This document shows positions 1 through 6,079 of a stretch of DNA of 41,859 nucleotides, piece after piece; position 1 is the first letter of the stretch; every line of letters starts with the position of its first letter. Where the stretch lies: the NCBI GenBank assembly GCA_902780565.1, contig CACZGD010000015.1, positions 1 through 41,859 of the forward strand, in the 5' to 3' direction. The notes beneath the pieces are model-generated. The model made no database searches. It had not been told where the DNA came from and was given only the letters and a program-made list of their open reading frames with translations. Made by a program: the position numbers and the translations under genes. The stretch is from Oscillospiraceae bacterium (lineage in GTDB: Bacteria; Bacillota; Clostridia; Oscillospirales; Acutalibacteraceae).

Positions 1-2
1 CT

Positions 3-455
3 TGCACGGCGGCCGAAAGGTCGAATTCGGCAGCCGTGCAAGAGACCGTGGAATCCTTTGAGGCCGTCGCCCAGATCCGTCACCGCACCCTTGTGACCGA
101 GATCGCCGACGGCGTGACCTGCAACGGGGACGAGACGGGGCTCCGGCAGGTGGTCAGTCTTTTGACCGACAACGCCCTGAAATACTCGAACGAAAACGGT
201 ACGATCCGCGTGAGCCTGAAAAAAAGCGGCAAAAACGCGGTGCTGACCATGGAGAACACCGTGGACGCCATCGAAAAGGGCGACAAATCCGTCTTCTTCG
301 AGCGCTTCTACCGCGCCGACGTCTCCCGCAATTCCAAGACCGGCGGGCACGGCATCGGGCTCTCCGTCGCCGAGGCGATCGTCCGCGCCCACAAGGGCAA
401 AATCACCGCCAACGCCCCCGACGGACAGCGCGTGGTGTTTACGGTCGTCCTGTGA
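3..455 (+). CDS. Sensor histidine kinase, C-terminal fragment (cut by left edge)
   Basis: This is the C-terminal ATPase part of a membrane-type sensor histidine kinase, the half that binds ATP and phosphorylates a conserved histidine. The frame is open to the left edge, so the sensor and dimerisation parts lie outside the window; a GTG at 36 is only an internal codon. The N box is visible (LTDNALKYS, with the Asn that coordinates Mg-ATP), then an F-box-like FFERFYRAD, then the G2 box GGHGIGLSVAEAIV, the usual HATPase_c order. The C-terminus is short after G2, as in HisKA-type kinases. A strong terminator follows about 70 bp downstream, so this is the last gene of its operon; the partner response regulator is probably upstream. 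Family assignment is secure, the signal sensed is unknown. Confidence 0.9.
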   Translation, partial: CTAAERSNSAAVQETVESFEAVAQIRHRTLVTEIADGVTCNGDETGLRQVVSLLTDNALKYSNENGTIRVSLKKSGKNAVLTMENTVDAIEKGDKSVFFERFYRADVSRNSKTGGHGIGLSVAEAIVRAHKGKITANAPDGQRVVFTVVL

Positions 456-523
456 GCCTTGGAAAGCCCGGCGGCATCCGCGGCGGAGCGTACGGGCGCG
501 GGATCGAAATACCAACAGGGAAA

Positions 524-559
524 GGACCCGAATCGCAATCGCGGCTCGGGTCCTTTTTT
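524..559 (+). terminator. Rho-independent terminator after the histidine kinase
   Basis: An 8-bp stem GGACCCGA / TCGGGTCC (524-531 with 546-553) is followed directly by six T. It ends the rightward kinase transcript. Confidence 0.85.
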
Positions 560-614
560 CCGTTTCGTTACGTCTTATCCGCTGCGCCCCGGAGTGGGGC
601 TCCGGCTGTGGATC

Positions 615-1235
615 TCAGTAGGTCCATTCGCCGAATTCCGAATCCACCCGCAGCATGTCGCCGTCGTGCAGATTGAAATAAAATGATTTTCCAACGAGGG
701 CTTCCTCATATTTCACACTGCCGACGCGGTCGTCATAGTGATCTCCGCCCCAGGTCTCGTTTTTGCCTTCGGACCCGGCATAGGTGATCCAAAGGTAATC
801 GTTTGTCCAGTAATCGCTCTCCATGGTCGTTTGATAGGTAAACAGATACTTCCCGGCGGGAAGATCCTCGCCGACGACGTATCTGCCGCCGGGCAGAGAA
901 AACCCGTGGTTTTCTATGGGGGCGTAATCCGCGGGTTCCGTTTTTTTCTCAGTGGGTTCGGCGTCCGTTCCCGCTTGCTGGCGCTCCTGCGCTCCGGCGT
1001 TTGCGGCAACGACGGGCACAGCGGGTGACGCCTCCTTTTTCGGCAGCAGGGCGCCGGCGGCGAAGGCTGCCCCCGCAGTGACCGCCAGCGCCAGAATCAA
1101 CGCAGCGATCTTTCCGGCGGACGTTTTCTTCTTCGGCGGGACGGGGGCTGCAACGGGGGCGGCGGCAACGGGGGCGCTGTACGCGGGCTGTCCGCTGTTT
1201 TCGGTTCCGGTGCTGAAATTTGTGTTTTCTTCCAT
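615..1235 (-). CDS. Membrane-anchored protein with Pro/Ala linker and extracellular C-terminal domain
   Basis: No named function recognised. The start chosen is ATG at 1235 (MEENTNFS), which has an AAAGGAAA ribosome site; longer frames start inside the upstream gene. The 206-residue product has a short N-terminal segment rich in Ala, Pro and Val, a Lys patch (PPKKKTSAGK), one membrane helix (about residues 40-62, IAALILALAVTAGAAF), an acidic linker, and a C-terminal globular part of about 90 residues beginning LPGGRYVVGEDLPAGKYLF. That Gly-Arg/Lys-Tyr-Val-Val-Gly-x-x-Leu-Pro-Ala-Gly signature recalls small beta-rich extracytoplasmic domains common in Clostridia, but I cannot name the family. 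It begins 22 bp after the Mor-like gene and is probably cotranscribed with it. Inference: a cell-surface protein under that regulator's control. Confidence 0.7.
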   Translation of the reverse strand: MEENTNFSTGTENSGQPAYSAPVAAAPVAAPVPPKKKTSAGKIAALILALAVTAGAAFAAGALLPKKEASPAVPVVAANAGAQERQQAGTDAEPTEKKTEPADYAPIENHGFSLPGGRYVVGEDLPAGKYLFTYQTTMESDYWTNDYLWITYAGSEGKNETWGGDHYDDRVGSVKYEEALVGKSFYFNLHDGDMLRVDSEFGEWTY

Positions 1236-1257
1236 GGCTCTGTTTCCTTTCTGTTCG

Positions 1258-1566
1258 TTAATCGGTTTCATGCTCCTCCTTGAGGATACGCCACACGCTC
1301 CGCTCCGAATAGTTGTATTTCTTCGCAAGCTGCCGCGCGTTTTTCCCGTTGAATTCCCGGCAGATGGCGCGGCGGACGTATTCCTTTGAAAAAAGGCGGT
1401 TCGGGAACGATACCTGTGTTCCGTGAAATAATCTGAAGATCCCCAGCGCGGTTTCTATCCCGAGCTCGTCGGCGATATCCCTGTAAACCTCGTTCAGCCC
1501 ATCAAGCTCATCTCCCGTGACGGCTCCCTCCCGTTCCTCTGCGGGTCTTTCGGTTACGATCATCAT
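1258..1566 (-). CDS. Mor-like transcriptional regulator
   Basis: A 102-residue DNA-binding protein resembling the Mor transcription activator family (Mu middle operon regulator), whose non-phage members are common in Clostridia. The N-terminal half is an acidic dimerisation-like helical region (LNEVYRDIADELGIETALGIFRLFHGTQ), followed by the conserved link FPNRLFSKEYVRRAICREF and a helix-turn-helix (NARQLAKKYNYSERSVWRIL) at about residues 75-95. ATG at 1566 is preferred because GGGGATCAGG lies just upstream; the next codon, ATG at 1563, is also possible, and a longer TTG frame lacks a site. It precedes the membrane protein gene with a 22-bp gap. No phage genes surround it, so a resident regulator is likelier than a prophage remnant. 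Confidence 0.8.
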   Translation of the reverse strand: MMIVTERPAEEREGAVTGDELDGLNEVYRDIADELGIETALGIFRLFHGTQVSFPNRLFSKEYVRRAICREFNGKNARQLAKKYNYSERSVWRILKEEHETD

Positions 1567-1590
1567 ACCTGATCCCCGCCGACAAAACAA

Positions 1591-1954
1591 ATGACATTAT
1601 CCTTTCCTTTGTCAGTTCGCGGAGCGTATCTCCGCCCGGCCTTCCTTCTTGTTTTTTGCATATCCGCAAGCTCCTTTCCGAACGATACCATGCCGTTCAT
1701 AACAGAACCTGCAAATTTTGCGAACCCGAAAACCCGCGGACGGAAAAAACCGGCGGCGCCCCGCCTGACGGCCTTTCCCGCCGCCCGGACAATAAAAAAG
1801 CGCCCCGCGGAATTCGGGGAGCCCGATAAAAGGAAAGCCGATAAAAAACGGCAAAAAAAACGAGTACCGAATTGCGAGAATTCGGTACTCAACTCTTGAT
1901 AAAAGATTGCTATTTCAAAAAAAAGAGGGTATCGTTAAATTTCGTAACGTCAGA
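1591..1954. other. Gene-free interval with two leftward terminator-like hairpins
   Basis: I see no convincing gene in these 364 bases; the open frames on both strands are rich in Arg, Lys and Pro and lack ribosome sites. A weaker hairpin CCCCG / CGGGG at 1803-1819 is followed on the minus strand by a T run (plus-strand A run 1794-1799) and may back up the stronger terminator at 1853-1890. Confidence 0.6.
1853..1890 (-). terminator. Strong terminator of the 174-residue hypothetical gene
   Basis: A perfect 12-bp inverted repeat (GAGTACCGAATT, 1862-1873, with its complement 1879-1890, loop GCGAG) is followed on the minus strand by an eight-T run (plus-strand A run at 1853-1860). It lies about 65 bp after the stop codon at 1955. 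Confidence 0.85.
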
Positions 1955-2479
1955 TTATTGTGAATTATACGCACTTAAATCTTGGCACTTTGGGAACGCT
2001 TTTTTGAATTTCTCAACGATTTCTTTATTTGTGCTGAGAAGAAGGACGCACGCACTGTCCCATGGTACGATTTCCATCGTTGCAAGAGGATGCTGAATGG
2101 AGGGGGGATTTTTCCAAAAACCTTCATATCCATTTGACTCCGGAAGCGGATATTTCAGGATCTCATCAAGCGGAATACTTTTTTCAAATCCGGAAAGGAC
2201 ACCCCAAATCCATTGAGAATCGTCTTCCGAAATAATGGTTGTAAGCTCTTCGCCGGACAGAAAGTAGTAATCCGGTTCATGAATCGCAATCGGCATTCCA
2301 TCTTTGTGCTCCCAATGCACACTCGTATTGATTGCTTCTAATCTGCTGCTATGGGCAACGATTTCGGTATCTGTAATCAGCCAATTGTACTCGACCTGTT
2401 TGTTTTCAATAGCGTCGAGAACAGATTTGAGATAGGTATAATAGCGGCAGCTCTCCTTGTCAATTACACCATAAACCAT
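1955..2479 (-). CDS. Hypothetical protein, 174 residues, AT-richer than its neighbours
   Basis: Family not firmly recognised. The protein is soluble, acidic and Trp/Tyr-rich, with no signal peptide or membrane helix. The central YNWLITDTEIVA and the C-terminal segment around WDSACVLLLSTNKEIVEKFKKAFP give the look of a small alpha/beta protein; there is a loose resemblance to DUF2691-type Bacillus proteins, which I cannot confirm. The start ATG at 2479 has GGAGGAG seven bases upstream. Base composition is clearly lower in GC than the surrounding genes and codons such as ATA, TTA and AAT are used freely, which suggests recent acquisition. It stands alone between a tRNA gene and its own terminator, a common place for insertion. 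An immunity-type protein is possible but unsupported. Confidence 0.65.
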   Translation of the reverse strand: MVYGVIDKESCRYYTYLKSVLDAIENKQVEYNWLITDTEIVAHSSRLEAINTSVHWEHKDGMPIAIHEPDYYFLSGEELTTIISEDDSQWIWGVLSGFEKSIPLDEILKYPLPESNGYEGFWKNPPSIQHPLATMEIVPWDSACVLLLSTNKEIVEKFKKAFPKCQDLSAYNSQ

Positions 2480-2527
2480 GCGCTCTCCTCCAATCGTAAT
2501 CTTTCTTAAAATGATAACAGAAAAGCA

Positions 2528-2560
2528 ATAGGATTGCTACTGTTAAAATAGCAATCCTAT
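2528..2560 (-). terminator. Terminator after tRNA-Arg
   Basis: A perfect 12-bp inverted repeat ATAGGATTGCTA (2528-2539) with its complement (2549-2560), nine-base loop, lies 2 bp after the tRNA 3' end; on the minus strand it is followed by TTGCTTTTCTG, a modest T-rich tail. Confidence 0.7.
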
Positions 2561-2562
2561 TC

Positions 2563-2639
2563 TGGCCCGCCCGGAGGGATTCGAACCCCCGATCTTCAGA
2601 ATCGGAATCTGCTGCGTTATCCACCTGCGCCACGGACGG
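2563..2639 (-). tRNA. tRNA-Arg (anticodon CCG)
   Basis: A 77-base cloverleaf reads on the minus strand. The acceptor stem CCGTCCG pairs with CGGGCGG (one G-U). The D arm is GCG...CGC with GGTGGATAA, the anticodon loop is TTCCGAT with anticodon CCG (codon CGG), the variable loop has five bases, and the T arm is GGGGG-TTCGAAT-CCCTC. The discriminator is G and CCA is encoded. The top pair of the anticodon stem (G-A) is mismatched. Arg CGG decoding fits a high-GC genome. Confidence 0.93.
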
Positions 2640-2680
2640 TCATATTAAATTGTGAATAGAATGATGAAAGGAGAAGCAAC

Positions 2681-2752
2681 GTGCCCGCCGCGCTGCCGGA
2701 CCCCCGATCCTCAGAATCGGAATCCGGCGCTCCCCACCTGCGCCACGGACGG
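2681..2752 (-). pseudogene. Degenerate tandem copy of tRNA-Arg (CCG)
   Basis: The 5' half repeats the neighbouring tRNA closely: same acceptor 5' strand CCGTCCG, same GGCGCAGGTGG D arm, same TTCCGAT anticodon loop, and the same GACGGTCATAT-type flank (ATATGACCGTCCG on the minus strand). The 3' half is broken: the T loop TTCGAAT is replaced by TCCGGCAG, the 3' acceptor strand does not pair properly, and CCA is absent. It lies between the promoter and the intact tRNA, so it is probably transcribed as part of the same precursor. Confidence 0.75.
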
Positions 2753-2785
2753 TCATATATGCTTTGCTTTTGCAAAAGCTATGTT

Positions 2786-2814
2786 ATTATATTACAAAAA
2801 ACCGAATCCGTCAA
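2786..2814 (-). promoter_or_regulatory. Promoter of the tRNA-Arg transcript
   Basis: On the minus strand TTGACG (2814-2809), a 17-bp spacer and a perfect TATAAT (2791-2786). The degenerate tRNA copy starts about 34 bp downstream of the -10 box, the intact tRNA about 150 bp downstream. Confidence 0.8.
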
Positions 2815-2951
2815 GTGATTTTTGAAAACTTCCCGATTTTCGGGTAAAACAGATCATTCCCGACAGAGAATTCCCAATTGCATCTATCCCGGGCGGAAAG
2901 CCGTCGCAAAGAATGCGGGGAAGGCGTATGAAACCGTTTTGACGGAACCGC

Positions 2952-3095
2952 GTGAAGGGATCCCGCCGAACAGAAAAGCCGGTGCTTTTGATCTTCGGGA
3001 AATTTGACGTGATCAAGGAATTCGAGGCGCTCGATATCGACGTCGCCGCCTTGCTCGAGGAATGGTTTCCTGCCGGTGAAGAAGCGCAGCCCTGA
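2952..3095 (+). CDS. Possible 47-residue small protein or gene remnant
   Basis: Low-confidence call. A GTG-initiated frame encodes a basic N-terminus followed by a protein-like stretch VLLIFGKFDVIKEFEAL and DIDVAALLEEWFPAGEE before the stop at 3093. The C-terminal half alternates hydrophobic and charged residues like a real helix, and a strong rightward terminator sits 43 bp after the stop, which suggests that a rightward transcript exists here. No clear ribosome site was found upstream of the GTG. It may be the tail of a decayed larger gene. The rest of the 2760-3247 interval holds only open frames that look random. Confidence 0.3.
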   Translation: MKGSRRTEKPVLLIFGKFDVIKEFEALDIDVAALLEEWFPAGEEAQP

Positions 3096-3137
3096 CAGCC
3101 GGGCGGAGGCGATACCGCCCGCCCCGCTTGCCGAAAA

Positions 3138-3171
3138 CCCCGGAATCGGGTCGATTCCGGGGTTTTTTTTT
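3138..3171. terminator. Bidirectional terminator between small rightward frame and GH16 gene
   Basis: CCCCGGAATC (3138-3147) pairs perfectly with GATTCCGGGG (3153-3162), loop GGGTC; nine T follow on the plus strand and four T on the minus strand. It can end both the rightward unit at 3095 and the leftward GH16 gene ending at 3248. Confidence 0.85.
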
Positions 3172-3247
3172 GCGTTTTCGCGTCGGTCGTCTGATAGCCG
3201 ACGGCGGCTTTCCGGACCGCGGCTGCCCGTTTGCGCGCGCTGCGGGT

Positions 3248-4162
3248 TTACGCTGCCTTCTGCCAGATCTTCACGTAGTCCACGATGAACGAGGTCGTAT
3301 AATCCTTCTCTTTTGAGATCTTTTCCGGGAGCTCCAGCGAAACGATCACCTCTTCCGGCACCTCGGAAACGCCCAGACTGAAGCTCGAGCGGGTGGTCTC
3401 CACGCCGTTGATATAGAAGATGTATTCGCTGTCGGTCCACTCCAGACCGTAGGTGTTGTACGTCTCGTAAATGTCGTTTCCCTTGAAAGAGCCCAGCATG
3501 CGGGAATCGATGTTCTCCCTGTCGCCGTCGCCGCCGTTGCAGTGGATGGTCTGGCTCACGGAGTTGCGCACGGTCCTGTTTTTCGCCGCGCCCTCCATCG
3601 CCTCAAAAATATCCAGCTCCGCGCCGCCCACGCCGCCTTTTGACAGCTCGTGGTCATAGGGGTGCTGCGCCTGGATCCAGAACGCGCTCCAGAAGTCGCC
3701 GCCCGGGCTGCACTTGCAGCGGATCTCGAAATAGCCTTTTTTGTAAAACTGCTTCAGCGCGACCGCGCCGACGTACCAGCCCTCGCCGTAGTCGCCGTTT
3801 TCGAGATAAGCGGCGGTGATGACCAGGTTGCCGTCCTCCACCCGCACGGCCTGCTCGCCGTTGAAGCCCCCGCGCCGCCTGCCGTTGCCGCGGTACCGCC
3901 ATGCCTCGGTATCCAGCGCGTCGCCGTCGAACTCCTCGCAGAAAACCAGCTCGTAGCCGGTCAGGTCCAGCGGCTGCCCGGCGGGGGTCAGGGGACGGTC
4001 CGCCAGCACGCTGCCGAACATCTCAAAGACGGCCACGACGACCGCAAACAGTTTTTTCGGCGAAAAGCCGCCGGCGCGTGCGGCCTGCAGGATGCGGCCG
4101 ATCCGGTAAATGGCGTCCTCCTGACGGAAGGCGAGGTGTAAAAGCTCTGCGATCTGATGCAC
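3248..4162 (-). CDS. GH16-family glucanase-like glycoside hydrolase without classical signal peptide
   Basis: Glycoside hydrolase family 16 enzymes (licheninases, laminarinases and relatives) hydrolyse internal bonds of beta-glucans or galactans by a retaining mechanism. The catalytic motif E-x-D-x-x-E is present as AELDIFE at about residues 185-190, preceded by GDFWSAFWIQA and followed by IHCNGGDG and GLEWTDSEYIFYINGVE, all typical GH16 beta-sandwich strands. GTG at 4162 is chosen because AAAGGAG lies nine bases upstream; the TTG at 4171 abuts that site. The 304-residue protein starts with about 60 residues of helical sequence and a hydrophobic stretch (KKLFAVVVAVFEMFGSVLA) instead of a normal signal peptide, which is odd for a polysaccharide hydrolase. 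It begins 55 bp after the response regulator gene and may be part of that operon. Substrate not predictable. Confidence 0.85.
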   Translation of the reverse strand: MHQIAELLHLAFRQEDAIYRIGRILQAARAGGFSPKKLFAVVVAVFEMFGSVLADRPLTPAGQPLDLTGYELVFCEEFDGDALDTEAWRYRGNGRRRGGFNGEQAVRVEDGNLVITAAYLENGDYGEGWYVGAVALKQFYKKGYFEIRCKCSPGGDFWSAFWIQAQHPYDHELSKGGVGGAELDIFEAMEGAAKNRTVRNSVSQTIHCNGGDGDRENIDSRMLGSFKGNDIYETYNTYGLEWTDSEYIFYINGVETTRSSFSLGVSEVPEEVIVSLELPEKISKEKDYTTSFIVDYVKIWQKAA

Positions 4163-4217
4163 GGGGAACAACTCCTTTACGGTAAAATGATTTATGTTTG
4201 CTTTGGCGGCGGGCTTC

Positions 4218-4844
4218 TCAGATCCCGCCGATGACGAGCCCGGCGACGCGGGCGTTGACCGCCAGCTCCACGCGGTTGCGGTAGCCGGTCTTTTTGAGCA
4301 TATTGGTGATGTGCTTTTTCACCGTCGTCTCCTCAATGCTCAGCGTCTGCGCGATCTCGAGGTTCGTGGCGCCCGTGGTCATCAGGCGCAGGACCACCAG
4401 CTCCGTCTGCGTCAGGTCGGTGGACGGCGCCGCGCCGAGGCGGACCGTCGGCGGCGCGTCCGGATAGACGCTCTCGCCCGCAAGGGTGCGCTCCACCACC
4501 GAGATCAGCGGGCTTTCCTCCAGCTCCTTATACCAGAAGCTCTCGGCGCCGAGGGCTCTGGCGCGTTCAAGGAACGAGACCTCCGGCATGGAGGTGACGA
4601 TCACGAGCCGGATCCCGGGAAACAGGGCCTTCAGCCGTTCGGCGGTCTCGAGGCCGCTCATGCCGTGCCCCAGCACCACGTCGAGGATGACAAGGTCCGG
4701 GGACGTCTCCCGGCACAACCGCAGCGCCTCCTCCCCCGAGGACGCCGCGCCCGCAAGGACGCAGCTCCCGCTCTCTTTCACAAGCGTGCCGAGGCGCTGC
4801 AGGGCCAGCGCCTGATCGTCCACGACGACGACCCGGTAACTCAT
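4218..4844 (-). CDS. LuxR/NarL-type response regulator
   Basis: A 208-residue two-component response regulator. The receiver domain (about 3-120) has the acidic pair DD at 9-10, the phosphate acceptor Asp55 in VILDVV, the switch Thr in VIVTS and the conserved Lys in FWYKE. The C-terminal LuxR-type helix-turn-helix (about 143-205) reads LTQTELVVLRLM, then ATNLEIAQTLSIEETTVKKHITNMLKK split over helices 2 and 3. ATG at 4844 overlaps the stop of the kinase gene by 4 bp (ATGA), implying translational coupling. Longer open frames upstream in this frame run through the kinase gene and are not used. Likely targets include its own operon and the divergent dockerin gene, but this is inference. Confidence 0.93.
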   Translation of the reverse strand: MSYRVVVVDDQALALQRLGTLVKESGSCVLAGAASSGEEALRLCRETSPDLVILDVVLGHGMSGLETAERLKALFPGIRLVIVTSMPEVSFLERARALGAESFWYKELEESPLISVVERTLAGESVYPDAPPTVRLGAAPSTDLTQTELVVLRLMTTGATNLEIAQTLSIEETTVKKHITNMLKKTGYRNRVELAVNARVAGLVIGGI

Positions 4845-6079
4845 GACGGATCTTTCCTTTCCAGTGTGATGGTCAGGCGGAAGACGGGAGCGGATTCCAC
4901 CTCCATTTTTCCGCCCGCGCGTTCGACCTCGCGCCGGAGGTTGCCGAGGCCCCCGCCTTCGACGATGGGGCCCTTCGGCGGCGCGCCGGAATTCGTGAAA
5001 ACGAACGCGCACGCCCGCGGCGTCTCCTCGCAGGTGAGGTACAGGGTATCGCCCCCGGCGTGGCGCAGGGTGTTCGTGGCGCACGCCCAGACCCCGAGGC
5101 GCAGAAGGCGGGCGGGTTTGGCGGCTTCGGGCAGGTCGCCCGTGAGGACCAGACGGAGCCCAAGGCGCGAGCAGATCGCCTGGGGCGCCTCGTCTTCGGC
5201 GTCGGGCGCGTCGCGCAGGCGCATGAGCGTGACGCACTGCCGCCAGAGGGAAAGCAGGCCCTCCCGCGTCACGCTCTCCTCCCCGGAGAGATAGAGGCGC
5301 GTGCCGAGCAGGGCGGTGCCGAGGTCGTCGTGGATGCGGATCTTCGCCGCAAGGCGCTCGCGGGCGATGGTCATATCGGTGATGCTTTCGCCGAGGTCCC
5401 GCAGGCGGCGGTTGATCGCGTCCGCCTGCTGTTCTTTTTCCTTCAATTGCCGGGTGATGCGGTACTCCTCCGTCAGGTCGGCTGCCAGGATCTCGAACAG
5501 GGGCTCGCCCTCCACGTCGATGGGACGGCGGGAAAAGCCGAAGACCCGCCCGTCCGGGAGCCGGACGATGGGCCGCTCGCCGGTCTCCAGCGCCTCGGCC
5601 CCGCCGAGAAGCGCTCCCGTTGATACGGCGCGCCAGAAGGCCTCGCCGTCGGAAAGCTCCGCGCCGGTCACTTCGCGGCAAAGGGCTTCCATCGTTTCGT
5701 TCTTGAGCTTGACCACGCCCGAGGGCCTGGCGCACAGCAGGCCGGTCTTCAGGGAGTCGATGCTTTCCTTCACGCTGTCGCGCGTGAGCGCATCTGTTCC
5801 GCGGCCGAGGCGCAGGGCAAGGACCAGAAGGACCGGGGTGAGAAGGGCGGGAACGAGGAAGGCTGCCGCCGGGGGACGCCGGTCCCGGAGCATCATTTCG
5901 ATACAGTACTGGAAAAACGCGTAGGCACAGACGGAAAGCCCCGCCGAAACCGCGCCGGGCACGGAACGCAGCCGCCGCGTCAGCGTCGAAAGCGTCAGGC
6001 GCAGACTGACCACGAGGAGCAGCAGCGTCCAGAGCTGGAGGTAAAAGACCGGCGTCGTGAGAAAGCGCAGGTCGGTCAT
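4841..6079 (-). CDS. Membrane sensor histidine kinase (HDxLG-type)
   Basis: A 412-residue kinase with three predicted membrane helices in the first 95 residues, a PAS-like linker (about 110-215: GVVKLKNETMEAL, GRVFGFSRRPI), a coiled coil (TRQLKEKEQQADAINRRL) and a dimerisation motif IHDDLGTALLG around residue 249, whose His is the expected phosphorylation site. The ATPase part has an N box (ACATNTLRHAGG) and a glycine box (VEGGGLGNLRREVERAGG). The H-box form matches NarX/DesK-like kinases that pair with LuxR-type regulators, which is exactly the downstream gene. ATG at 6079 overlaps the stop of the upstream sensor gene by 4 bp, so the three genes are translated as a unit. Confidence 0.9.
   Translation of the reverse strand: MTDLRFLTTPVFYLQLWTLLLLVVSLRLTLSTLTRRLRSVPGAVSAGLSVCAYAFFQYCIEMMLRDRRPPAAAFLVPALLTPVLLVLALRLGRGTDALTRDSVKESIDSLKTGLLCARPSGVVKLKNETMEALCREVTGAELSDGEAFWRAVSTGALLGGAEALETGERPIVRLPDGRVFGFSRRPIDVEGEPLFEILAADLTEEYRITRQLKEKEQQADAINRRLRDLGESITDMTIARERLAAKIRIHDDLGTALLGTRLYLSGEESVTREGLLSLWRQCVTLMRLRDAPDAEDEAPQAICSRLGLRLVLTGDLPEAAKPARLLRLGVWACATNTLRHAGGDTLYLTCEETPRACAFVFTNSGAPPKGPIVEGGGLGNLRREVERAGGKMEVESAPVFRLTITLERKDPS

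Noticed and set aside
1258-1566. Mor-like gene as evidence for a Mu-type prophage
   Set aside because: No transposase, integrase or structural phage genes in the region.
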